The notes under the pieces were generated by a model, which was not told the origin of the DNA, ran no database searches, and saw nothing but the letters and a program-made list of their open reading frames with translations. 64,000 nt of DNA from assembly GCF_005144585.1 (NCBI RefSeq), contig NZ_SSMQ01000053.1, positions 23,937-87,936 on the forward strand, written 5' to 3'. This stretch comes from Polyangium fumosum (GTDB taxonomy: Bacteria; Myxococcota_A; Polyangia; Polyangiales; Polyangiaceae). The first letter of the stretch is position 1, and every line of letters begins with the position of its first letter. The position numbers and the translations under genes were made by a program. Below are positions 32,238 to 39,956 of the stretch, in pieces.

Positions 32238-32623
32238 GGCACGCGCTCCTGCTCTTTTTTCGTGAGCGTCCGGAACCAGACGATTCGATGGGGCGACAAC
32301 GTGACCACCGTGTCCGGCTCGATCCGGATGAGCTCGCGGATCGGGAGATCGGGGTCCTTGGAAAGCTCGCGCGCCTCCTCGTAGGTCGCGGGGCGGGCGT
32401 CGTGGACCGTCATGAACAGGAGCCGCGCGTCCTCGAATTGCAGGCGATCGAGGATCCGGACGAGCGTGAGCTCGCCCGGCTCGTCATACCCCTCCACGGC
32501 CACGAAGGCGCCGGGCGTATCGATGCGGGCTTCGGGCGGGGTCAAACCGTCCGACGCGCAACCGGCCACGAGGGCGGCGCTCGCCCACCCGAGACAGAGG
32601 TTCTGGAGCTTTGCTCGCAACAA
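32234..32623 (-). CDS. Small lipoprotein, 129 aa
   Basis: A lipoprotein signal (MLRAKLQNLCLGWASAALVA, lipobox VAGC) is followed by a compact domain (GAFVAVEGYDEPGELTLVRI; LPIRELIRIEPDTVVTLSPH). No known domain was recognised. It lies 12 bp after the outer-membrane-like gene on the same strand and overlaps the start of the next lipoprotein by 4 bp, so the three are almost certainly one transcript. Confidence 0.75.
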   Translation of the reverse strand: MLRAKLQNLCLGWASAALVAGCASDGLTPPEARIDTPGAFVAVEGYDEPGELTLVRILDRLQFEDARLLFMTVHDARPATYEEARELSKDPDLPIRELIRIEPDTVVTLSPHRIVWFRTLTKKEQERVP

Positions 32624-32635
32624 GGTCGCCTCCCT

Positions 32636-33889
32636 TCAGAAGCCGAGGGTGATACCCGCGCTCGGCGCGAGCACGAGCGCGCCGAACGGGAACACGGCAT
32701 GCGCCGCGATCTCCACGAAGGCCGCCCGGCGGCTCTCCCACGCGAACGCGAGGCCCGCCCCGGCGCCCACGAAGCCGTCGCCCGCGCGTTTCCAGACCGT
32801 GACCTCCTGCTCCAGGTCATTGCCGCCCTGGTAGGGCGGGGCGAGCGGGTTTTCCCGCACGACCGTGCGTCCTTTCAGGTCGACCATCGCGTAGCCGCCG
32901 GTGACGAACGTATAAGGCCGGGGCCCCGAGCGGGCGAAGAGGTCGTCGCCGAACCAATGGGTCGCGCGGGCGGCGAAGGAGAACGGCACGAACGCCGTGC
33001 CCTCGCGCGGCGTGGGACCTTCGCCGAAGAAGGCCCAGCCGAGCCGCAGGCCGAGCGTCGTGTCGTAATGGATGAGCCGCTCGAATCCGACGACGACCCG
33101 CGTCGGCCCGAGGCCCCCGGACGGAGGCGTGTTCGTCTGCACCGCCGTGCCCGTGTATTGCGCGTCGTCCGCGCGGAAACAGGCGTACCCCTCGTTTTCC
33201 TGCGAATACAGGCTGCACACGCCCGCCGTGGCAAAGGCGCCCACGTCTTGCTGCACGCCGAGGGAGAACCAGTTCTTGCGCCGATCGACCCGCTCGCAGA
33301 ACCCGCGCCAGCTACACGTCGTGCCGCCCTCGCAATCGGCGTCCGACTGGCAGGCGATCTCCACGACACGTTCGCTCGGGCAACCGAGCAGACCCGCGGG
33401 ACAATCGGCCGGATCGGGGCATTTCGCGCCCTTCCCCTCGCCGGGCTCGAGCACGGTGTCGTGCTTGATGGTCACGAGGTAGGGCCGCGCGCGGGACGCG
33501 CCCGTCGCGATCACGCGGCCCTCGGCGTCGTGGACACGAAGGTAGTAGCGGAGATCCCCGGTGACGGTGCTGATCTCCAGGCAAGGGATCGCGCCCTCGT
33601 ACCTGGCGCCGCTCCGCCGCAGTTCGAGCGCGGTCCAGTCCGGATCCCCCCAGAGCCGGTAATGCACGAGCACGCGGCGGGCGCGGAGCGCGATGTCGAT
33701 CGGGAGATCGATCGCAATGGGAACGGCGCGCAAGATGCCCTGCTCGGCCGTCCGCTCCAGCGTCGGGTTGTGCAGCACCTCGGGGCCCATCGTGTCCCGA
33801 TCCTCGGCCGGCTCCTCGGCCCGGCCCGCGCCCGATACCGAGGCGAGCGCGAGCGCGGCGAGCGCGAAGAGCCCTCGCGCGCGGCTCAT
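32636..33889 (-). CDS. Secreted outer-membrane-barrel-like protein, 417 aa
   Basis: The protein starts MSRARGLFALAALALASVSG with a Sec signal peptide ending GAGRA. Residues 35-150 look like a beta-sandwich binding module (VLVHYRLWGDPDWTALELRR; LRYYLRVHDAEGRVIATGAS). A Cys-rich link (KCPDPADCPAGLLGCPSERV) leads to alternating hydrophobic beta-strands with aromatic ends, finishing in LAPSAGITLGF with a terminal Phe, typical of outer-membrane barrels. The ATG overlaps the stop of the OmpA-family gene (ATGA). It probably forms an envelope complex with its operon partners; the exact role is unknown. Confidence 0.75.
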   Translation of the reverse strand: MSRARGLFALAALALASVSGAGRAEEPAEDRDTMGPEVLHNPTLERTAEQGILRAVPIAIDLPIDIALRARRVLVHYRLWGDPDWTALELRRSGARYEGAIPCLEISTVTGDLRYYLRVHDAEGRVIATGASRARPYLVTIKHDTVLEPGEGKGAKCPDPADCPAGLLGCPSERVVEIACQSDADCEGGTTCSWRGFCERVDRRKNWFSLGVQQDVGAFATAGVCSLYSQENEGYACFRADDAQYTGTAVQTNTPPSGGLGPTRVVVGFERLIHYDTTLGLRLGWAFFGEGPTPREGTAFVPFSFAARATHWFGDDLFARSGPRPYTFVTGGYAMVDLKGRTVVRENPLAPPYQGGNDLEQEVTVWKRAGDGFVGAGAGLAFAWESRRAAFVEIAAHAVFPFGALVLAPSAGITLGF

Positions 33890-35556
33890 TTCGCCCCTCC
33901 CGCCGCGGGGTTGCTTGCGTCCTTCGTGACCGGCTTCTTTTCGAGGATCCGGAACTCGACGCGCCGGTTTTTGCCGCGGCCCTCCTCGGTGGTGTTGTCC
34001 GCGATGGGCTTGTCCGACCCGTACCCCTTGGGCACGAGCCGAGCGCGGGCGATCCCACGCCGGACGAGCCATTCGACCACGCTCTCGGCGCGGTCTTGCC
34101 CGAGCTTGCGGTTCACGTCGGGCGTGCCGGTGTCGTCCGTGTGGCCTTGCACCTCGATGCGCGTGACCTCCGGGTGATCCGTGAGCACCCGCGCGACCTC
34201 GCCGAGCACGCCGTCGCTCTCCGGCCGGAGGACGGCCGTGCCGGTCTCGAATTGCACCTGCTGGGAGATCACGATCTCCTGCTCGGCGAGCGAAGCGACG
34301 GGCGGCGGCTCGGGCTCCTTTGGCTTCGGGCAGCCATTGCCCGCGGGAGGCTTCGGGCCTGGCTCCGTGGGGCAAGCGTCTTTCTTGTCGGGCACGCCGT
34401 CCTCGTCCGTGTCCTTGGGGCAGCCGTGTGTCTTGCGCACGAACGTGGCCTCGCCCGCGGCGCGCGGGCAAGCGTCGTTCTCGTCGGGGACCGCGTCCCC
34501 ATCGTAATCGGGCGGAGGTTCGGGGCAGCCGTGCAGGAGGGGATCGCCCGATTCCACGCCGACGAGGTCGAGACACGCATCGGATTTGTCCGGAATGCCG
34601 TCGCTGTCGCGATCCGGCGGCGGTTTGGCTTTTACGGGTGCATACCCGAGGAGCGCGAGCACCCGCACGTCGGCGCTGCCCGCGCCGCGGCCGAGGCCCG
34701 GGCCCATGGCGAGGCCGATTTCGAGGGGTCCGCCGGTGATGCGGTAATGCCCGGTGACGAGGGCGTGCGCGACGGTGGCGCGAGGGTCGAAGAGGCGGGC
34801 GCCGCCGAGGAAGGGGAGATCGGCGGAGAGTTCGCCGCCGAGGGTGAGGGTGCGGGCGCCATCGACGAAGAAGCCGCCGGCGAGGCCCAAGGTGAGGGAG
34901 GTGGCGACGCGGGTCGGCAAGACCCCGGGGAGCGCGACGGCGGGGCGGGTGCGGAGGCCGCCGGAAAACGCGCCGTGGAGGCGCTTGCCGGTGGCTTCCG
35001 CGACGAGGGCGAAGCGCGCGCGGACGGCGCCATCGCCGGCGTAGCCATCGGTGCCGGTGGGGAGCCAGAGAGAGGCGGAGAGGCCGAGGGCCGCGCCCTG
35101 GCCAGCTTCGTCGAGGCCCCCGGCGAGGCGGACGCGGGCGCCCATGCGGAGGTCGCCGAGGGCGGCGCCGACGGCGGCGCGGGGGAAGGCGTCGCCGGAA
35201 GGGGGCGTGCTGCCGGCCTGGGTGAGGGAGAAGGGGACGTCGAGGGAGACGGTGGCCCGGTAGAAGAGGGAGAGGGACGCGAGGGCGTGGAAGTAGGTTT
35301 GATCGGAGATGACGGGGTCGAGCTCGTCGTTGGGGTTGCGGAGGACGAGGGGGCGGCGGGCGTAATCGAGGAGGAGGCGCGCCGAGGGGAGGAGGTGGCC
35401 GCGGACGTCAGCGTGTTCGACGAGGAAGGCGCGATCGCCGGCAGGGGCAGGCTCGGCGGCGAGGGACGGGGTGTCGTCGGCAGAGGCGGGGGGCGCAGGG
35501 AGGAGCGCGAGGGCCGGGAGGAGGAGGAACGGGAGGAGGCGCGGCCAGGGTGGCAC
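33886..35556 (-). CDS. OmpA-family protein with thrombospondin type 3 repeats
   Basis: This 556-aa protein is read from a GTG at 35556, just before the signal peptide (PRLLPFLLLPALALLPAPPA, ending ASA). No ATG gives a sensible N-terminus: the only upstream ATG lies in the 43-bp repeat array and reads as low-complexity sequence. An N-terminal barrel-like region spans about 40-330. Ca-binding TSP3 repeats (DRDSDGIPDKSDAC, DYDGDAVPDENDAC, DTDEDGVPDKKDAC) lie at about 345-430. The C-terminal OmpA domain ends in RIEVQGHTDDTGTPDVNRKL and KGYGSDKPIADNTTEEGRGK, the peptidoglycan-binding signature. The protein should tie the outer membrane to the cell wall. It heads the four-gene operon. No clear ribosome binding site precedes the GTG. 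Confidence 0.88.
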   Translation of the reverse strand: MPPWPRLLPFLLLPALALLPAPPASADDTPSLAAEPAPAGDRAFLVEHADVRGHLLPSARLLLDYARRPLVLRNPNDELDPVISDQTYFHALASLSLFYRATVSLDVPFSLTQAGSTPPSGDAFPRAAVGAALGDLRMGARVRLAGGLDEAGQGAALGLSASLWLPTGTDGYAGDGAVRARFALVAEATGKRLHGAFSGGLRTRPAVALPGVLPTRVATSLTLGLAGGFFVDGARTLTLGGELSADLPFLGGARLFDPRATVAHALVTGHYRITGGPLEIGLAMGPGLGRGAGSADVRVLALLGYAPVKAKPPPDRDSDGIPDKSDACLDLVGVESGDPLLHGCPEPPPDYDGDAVPDENDACPRAAGEATFVRKTHGCPKDTDEDGVPDKKDACPTEPGPKPPAGNGCPKPKEPEPPPVASLAEQEIVISQQVQFETGTAVLRPESDGVLGEVARVLTDHPEVTRIEVQGHTDDTGTPDVNRKLGQDRAESVVEWLVRRGIARARLVPKGYGSDKPIADNTTEEGRGKNRRVEFRILEKKPVTKDASNPAAGGAK

Positions 35557-35670
35557 GAGGGGGGACGGTAGGCGGGGGGCAGGGAGAGGGTCAAGGGGAG
35601 GAAGCGGAGGCTGCTGCAGCAGCCGCAGCGGCAGCTCAAGCCGCTGCCGCCCCCGCCCACAGCCGCCTCC

Positions 35671-35961
35671 GCGTCTCCAAACGTCCCACCCCCCTCGCGC
35701 CATCGTCGCTTGCGGCCGTTCGAACGTTCGAATACCCACGCGGCACCGTCTCCTGTGGCTCTCCTGCCGTTCGATCCCCTTCGCGTCACCGTCGCTCGCG
35801 GGTGTTCGAACGTTCGAACACCCACGCGTCATCGTCTCCTGTGGCCCTCCCGCCGTTCGATCCCCCTCGCGTCACCGTCGCTCGTGGCTCTCCAAGCGTT
35901 CGAACACCCACGCGTCACGCGCGCTTGCTGCCCTTCGAACGTTCGACCCCTCGCACGCGAC
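35671..35961. repeat. Array A of a degenerate 43-bp tandem repeat
   Basis: About seven contiguous units of roughly 43 bp. A typical unit begins CGTTCGAACACCCACGCGTC, continues ACCGTCGCTCGTGG and ends CTCTCCAAG. Several junctions carry the perfect palindrome TTCGAACGTTCGAA and most units hold ACGCGTC. The array opens with AAACGTCCCACCCCCCTCGC and is collinear with array B (52901-53191), which has the same opening, order and length. 43 is not a multiple of 3, so it is not a protein repeat. There are no unique spacers, so it is not CRISPR. Confidence 0.85.
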
Positions 35962-36125
35962 AGATTCCGCCGCGAAACGCAGCGCGCCCCTGCCCAGGCG
36001 ACGCGGGGAAGCTCGGCGTCGAGGCCGAAGGACCACGCGCGGTCGCCACGTGTCCCCAGGTAGAAGATTGCGTCCTGGTGGAAATGCGCCGTGTCGTTGG
36101 ATTCTCGACGGGACACATGGAACGC

Positions 36126-36154
36126 TTGATCTCCTGCGCGAATCTTTTTAGTGT
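36126..36154 (+). promoter_or_regulatory. Possible sigma-70-like promoter for the SnoaL-like gene
   Basis: TTGATC (36126-36131) and TAGTGT (36149-36154) are separated by 17 bp in an AT-rich patch, with the ATG 33 bp further on and an excellent ribosome binding site (GGAGGAGG) in between. The -10 match is weak (3 of 6). Confidence 0.3.
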
Positions 36155-36187
36155 GACTGAAGGGGGCCGTACTGGAGGAGGTACACA

Positions 36188-36808
36188 ATGGAGCAGAGCA
36201 GCCGTTCGGGGTCACGGGCTTCTTGGGGGCGCGTCGGAGCTGCGTTGTGCGCGGGGGCCATTGCCGCGAGCGCCTTGGGGGCGGCGACGCCTGCCGAGGG
36301 CGGCCATCCCGGGGGCGGGCATGGGAATGCCGGGGGGCAAGGGCTCGCGCGCCTCCTCGACGAGGCTGAAATCGAAAAGCTGACCTACTGTTATGCCGCC
36401 GGGACCGACGCCATCGGGCGCGGCGAGCTGGAGGTGGGCCGGGGCCTGTACCAGAAATGCTTCACGCCGAACGCCGTGCTGGAGGCCTATTACCCCGGTG
36501 ACGACCCCAATGGCCCCCCGAGCCTGACCTCCAATCCCACCGCGTGGGCCGACGTCGCGAACAACGAGTTCACCACGAACGGCTACGTCTCGACGCAGCA
36601 CTTGAACGGCAATGTCGTGATCAACGTGCAGGGGAACACGGCGACGATGTCGACCTACCTCACCGCGACCCACGTCGTGGATCCTTCCGGTATCGTCGAC
36701 CTGGCGCACGGGACCTACGAGGACATCGTCGTGCGTACGCCCCACGGCTGGAAGATCGCAAAACGGACGCTGCGCCTGCTCACCTACATGCGCGTCCAAT
36801 CGCCCTGA
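36188..36808 (+). CDS. Secreted SnoaL/NTF2-like protein
   Basis: This 206-aa protein has GGAGGAGG 9 bp before its ATG. An N-terminal signal peptide (RVGAALCAGAIAASALGAAT) is followed by a Gly/His-rich linker (GGHPGGGHGNAGGQG) that could bind metal. Residues 55-200 match the SnoaL-like fold: LARLLDEAEIEKLTYCYAAG, GRGLYQKCFTPNAVLEAYYP, and the closing strands YEDIVVRTPHGWKIAKRTLR. Such domains bind or transform small polyketide-like molecules, but many are of unknown role. It precedes the PAS/STAS gene by 78 bp. Confidence 0.82.
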   Translation: MEQSSRSGSRASWGRVGAALCAGAIAASALGAATPAEGGHPGGGHGNAGGQGLARLLDEAEIEKLTYCYAAGTDAIGRGELEVGRGLYQKCFTPNAVLEAYYPGDDPNGPPSLTSNPTAWADVANNEFTTNGYVSTQHLNGNVVINVQGNTATMSTYLTATHVVDPSGIVDLAHGTYEDIVVRTPHGWKIAKRTLRLLTYMRVQSP

Positions 36809-36886
36809 CCCAGCATCCAACCCCGGGGGGGTTCGGGTTGTCTCGGGACAACGCCGAGCACGGCACGCGCGGATGAGGTTCGCCCC

Positions 36887-38098
36887 ATGTCTCCCATGCA
36901 CGACGAGCACAAGATCCAATTCGAGCACTTCTTCGAGACGTCCAGGGACCTGCTCTGCGTGCTGAGTGGCGAGGGGCGGCTGATCCGCACCAACGAGACG
37001 TTTCGGAGCACGCTCGGGTATACGGAGTCCTCCCTCGTGGGCGCGGAGCTCACCCGGCTCGTGCATCCCGACGAAGCCGCGCCGCTCTCCGCGTTCCTGC
37101 GCCCGCGCGAGGAGGGAGACGCGTCATTGAAGCTCGACGCGGGGTTCCTGCACCGGGATTTGAGCTACCGGACGCTGCTCTTTTCGTTTCGCCGCGTGGC
37201 CGGTGATACGAAGGTCTACGGGGCCGGGCTCGAGGTCGAGGCGCAGGAACCCGTGGACGAATGGGAGAGGCGGCGGGATCTCCTCCAGAAGATGCAAGCG
37301 ACGGGGCGCGTCGGGGGATGGGACGTGGATTGCACGACGGGACGCCAGTTCTGGACCGAGGAGACGTACCGGATCCACGAGGTGCCGATCGGATTCAATC
37401 CGAACGTGGACAATGGGATCTCGTTTTACGCGCCGGAACACCAGTCGATCATCACGGAGGCCTTCGGCGCCTGCGTGGGCGAGGGCAAGCCCTACGATCT
37501 GGAGTTGCAGATCGTCACCGCGAAGGGCCGCAGGCTCTGGGTGCGCACCGCGGGCACGGCGGTGATGGAGAACGGGAAGGTGACCCGGGTCATCGGGGCC
37601 TTCCAGGACATCGACGATTTCAAGCGCCGCGAGAACGAGGTCGAAGAGAAGCTCGCGATCATCGCGCAGCAGCGGTCGGAGATTCACGCGCTCTCCGTGC
37701 CGGTCATTCAGGTATGGGACGACGTCCTCGCGCTGCCGGTCGTCGGCGGGCTCGACGAGGCGCGCGCGTCCGAAATCACGACGCGGCTGCTCGACGCGGT
37801 CGTGTCGACCCGAGCGCGGTTCGCGATCCTGGACCTGACCGGGGTGGAGGCCGTGGACGCGGGGACGGCGGAGCGGCTCTCGGGCATCCTCCGCGCCATT
37901 CAGCTCCTCGGGGCGGAGGGGCTCGTCACGGGGATCCGGCCCGCCGTGGCGCAGACCTTCACGTGCCTCGCCACAGGGTTCGCGGGCGCGAGGACGCTCA
38001 GCAACCTGCGCGAGGCCATCAAGGTATGCATGCGGGGGAGCGCGCGGCGCATCGACACGCGGCAGGGCCCTGTCGAGAAGCTGCCACGCGTGCGGTAG
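36887..38098 (+). CDS. PAS-PAS-STAS protein, RsbR/stressosome-like
   Basis: This 403-aa soluble protein has two PAS domains, at about 10-118 (HFFETSRDLLCVLSGEGRLI) and 130-245 (GRVGGWDVDCTTGRQFWTEE; VIGAFQDIDDFKRRENE). A coiled coil of about 25 residues (ENEVEEKLAIIAQQRSEIHA) leads to a STAS domain at about 272-385 (SVPVIQVWDDVLALPVVGGL; FAILDLTGVEAVDAGTAERL). This is the layout of RsbR-type stressosome sensors, where PAS senses and STAS passes the signal by phosphorylation on Ser/Thr. Thr and Ser residues are present in the STAS loop. No rsbS/rsbT partner is adjacent, so it may work with a distant kinase. Confidence 0.87.
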   Translation: MSPMHDEHKIQFEHFFETSRDLLCVLSGEGRLIRTNETFRSTLGYTESSLVGAELTRLVHPDEAAPLSAFLRPREEGDASLKLDAGFLHRDLSYRTLLFSFRRVAGDTKVYGAGLEVEAQEPVDEWERRRDLLQKMQATGRVGGWDVDCTTGRQFWTEETYRIHEVPIGFNPNVDNGISFYAPEHQSIITEAFGACVGEGKPYDLELQIVTAKGRRLWVRTAGTAVMENGKVTRVIGAFQDIDDFKRRENEVEEKLAIIAQQRSEIHALSVPVIQVWDDVLALPVVGGLDEARASEITTRLLDAVVSTRARFAILDLTGVEAVDAGTAERLSGILRAIQLLGAEGLVTGIRPAVAQTFTCLATGFAGARTLSNLREAIKVCMRGSARRIDTRQGPVEKLPRVR

Positions 38099-38117
38099 CC
38101 CGGCGATTCGTGTCCTT

Positions 38118-38552
38118 TCAGGACGCTGCCGCGGGCGGACCTGCGTGCGGCGCGTCGTAGGCCTGGCTCAGCGCGCCGAGGTTCTCGACCACGAGGATGT
38201 GGCAGATCTTGTCGCCGCGGAACGTGCACACGACGGCCCACTCCGTGAAGAAGACGGCGCCATTCTTCACCACGCGCAACGTCTCGTCGCCGGTCACCAC
38301 GGCCTTCTCGTCGTTGGCGAAGAAGTCATGGACGTTGAGCCCTACGTGCTCGACTGCGGAGGGCATCCCACGGAAATACTCCGCGACCCCATTCTTGCCC
38401 CGGAACTCGCCGCTGAGGGGCGTCCCTGGCCCGATCGAGAGCTTGTAGACGATATCGTCGGTGAGGCTCGAAAGCAGAATTTGCGGGTCCCCCGTGGCCG
38501 CGAACTCCTTGAAGATGGCACGTAGCAGCGTGATCTTTTCGTCGGCGGTCAT
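38118..38552 (-). CDS. SnoaL/NTF2-like protein, cytoplasmic
   Basis: This 144-aa protein starts at ATG 38552 (MTADEKITLLRAIFKEFAAT), 6-7 bp after AAGGAGA. The NTF2-like fold is clear: an N-terminal helix, DPQILLSSLTDDIVYKLSIG, GTPLSGEFRGKNGVAEYFRG, and closing strands VVCTFRGDKICHILVVENLG. Relatives are often annotated as ketosteroid isomerase-like; no catalytic assignment is possible here. It is convergent with the PAS/STAS gene (19-bp gap) and divergent from the RND operon. Confidence 0.85.
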   Translation of the reverse strand: MTADEKITLLRAIFKEFAATGDPQILLSSLTDDIVYKLSIGPGTPLSGEFRGKNGVAEYFRGMPSAVEHVGLNVHDFFANDEKAVVTGDETLRVVKNGAVFFTEWAVVCTFRGDKICHILVVENLGALSQAYDAPHAGPPAAAS

Positions 38553-38873
38553 CCTGATCTCCTTCGTGTTGCGGACGTGACGATACACGAAACGAGGGCG
38601 TCGCGCGCGGCTGCACCTGTGTCTCCACCACGCGCCCGCTGTCCAGGGCCAACGGCCCCGGGCGGGGAGGGGACCCAGCCCGGAACGAACCGAACATCCC
38701 TGGCAAAACGAGAGCCGGCAGGATCCGTGTGGCTGTACGCCCAGCCGCGCACGCCCTCAGCGTAACCCCGAGTACAGGGTTTCGGAAGATCAGATATGCT
38801 GGAAACGGATACATAAGAAACTTTTTTCACGCGTGGATGGAACCGCGGCGACCGTCGTGCCGACTTATCTGCG
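38553..38873. other. Divergent intergenic region, 321 bp, upstream of the RND operon
   Basis: The region must hold promoters for both the SnoaL-like gene and the efflux operon. Its right part, about 38770-38835, is notably AT-rich (GATCAGATATGC; GGATACATAAGAAACTTTTT) and is the likely promoter area for the operon, but no clear -35/-10 pair or operator was found. No gene is seen. Confidence 0.5.
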
Positions 38874-39956
38874 ATGAACCGCCCCCCCACGCCCTTCCTC
38901 TTGGTCGCCGCCTTCTTGGTGGTGGGGTGCCACCACGAACATCAAGAGCCGCAGGAACATGGCAAGTTCCTCGTGACGCGTCCTCTTCGGAAAGGCACCG
39001 AGCTCACCCGGGACTACGTCGCACAAATCCGCGCGATCCAGCACATCGAGGTGCGTGCTCTCGAAAAGGGCTACCTGCAAGGGACCTTCATTGACGAGGG
39101 CCATCAGGTCGCGAAGGGCGCGAAGATGTTCCAAATCATGCCCATGATTTACCAGGCAGAGGTGCAGAAGGCCGACGCGGAGGCGCAGCTCTCGGAGATC
39201 GAGCTCAGAAACACGAAGCTCCTCGCCGATAAGAACGTCGTGTCCCCCAACGAGCTCGCCCTGGCCAAGGCGAAGCTCAGCAAGGCGAAGGCCGAAGTGG
39301 CGCTCGCGGCGACGCACAAATCGATGACCGAGATGCGGGCGCCGTTCGACGGCCTCGTGGGGCGCTTTTACGTGCGGATGGGCAGCCTGGTCGACGAGGG
39401 GGACCTGCTCACGACGCTCTCCGACAACAGCAAGGTCTGGGTGTACTTCAGCGTCAGCGAGGTGGAGTACCTCAAATACGAATCTCAGCCGGAAGAGGAG
39501 AGGATCACCACCGTGAAGCTCCAGATGGCGGATGGCCAGGTCTTCGATCAACCCGGCACGGTGGAGACGATCGAGGCCGATTTCAACAACCAGACCGGGA
39601 GCCTCGCGTTTCGGGCCACGTTCCCCAATCCCAAGGGGCTGCTCCGACATGGCGAGACGGGCAAGATCCTGATGGAGGTGCCGCTCAAGCACGCCTTGCT
39701 CATTCCGCAGAAGGCGACCTTCGACGTGCTCGACAAGAAGTTCGTCTTCGTCATCGACGAAAAGAACGTCATCCACTCGCGCCCCATCACCATCGCCGCG
39801 GAGATGCCGCAGGTCTTCGTGGTCGCGAGTGGCCTCGAAGAACACGACAAGATCCTCGTGGAAGGCCTGCGCAAGGTCCGGGACGGCGTCGCGATCGAGG
39901 TCGATTACAAGGAACCTTCCGACGTGTTCGCGCACCTGGAGGTGCCAGCGGAATGA
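38874..39956 (+). CDS. RND efflux periplasmic adaptor (membrane fusion protein), lipoprotein
   Basis: This 360-aa adaptor has a lipoprotein signal (MNRPPTPFLLVAAFLVVGC, Cys19). The HlyD-like parts follow in order: a lipoyl half-motif (YLQGTFIDEGHQVAKGAKMF), a coiled-coil hairpin with VVSPNELALAKAKLSKAKAE, the second lipoyl half (MRAPFDGLVGRFYVRMGSLV), a beta-barrel (SKVWVYFSVSEVEYLKY) and the membrane-proximal domain. It links the inner-membrane pump to the outer-membrane channel. Its stop overlaps the pump gene start (ATGA, 39953-39956). Confidence 0.93.
   Translation: MNRPPTPFLLVAAFLVVGCHHEHQEPQEHGKFLVTRPLRKGTELTRDYVAQIRAIQHIEVRALEKGYLQGTFIDEGHQVAKGAKMFQIMPMIYQAEVQKADAEAQLSEIELRNTKLLADKNVVSPNELALAKAKLSKAKAEVALAATHKSMTEMRAPFDGLVGRFYVRMGSLVDEGDLLTTLSDNSKVWVYFSVSEVEYLKYESQPEEERITTVKLQMADGQVFDQPGTVETIEADFNNQTGSLAFRATFPNPKGLLRHGETGKILMEVPLKHALLIPQKATFDVLDKKFVFVIDEKNVIHSRPITIAAEMPQVFVVASGLEEHDKILVEGLRKVRDGVAIEVDYKEPSDVFAHLEVPAE

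Larger units (their letters stand above)
35557..36187. other. Divergent intergenic region, 631 bp, with 43-bp repeat array
   Basis: The region separates the OmpA operon from the SnoaL-like gene. It holds the repeat array at 35671-35961, a GC-rich stretch with CAGC/GCTG repeats at 35605-35665, and a possible promoter for the 36188 gene. Long open frames cross it on both strands, but their residues follow the repeat and shift frame from unit to unit, so no gene is called. Confidence 0.7.

Noticed and set aside
35671..35961. Repeat array considered as CRISPR
   Set aside because: Units are contiguous, degenerate and without unique spacers, and no cas gene is near.
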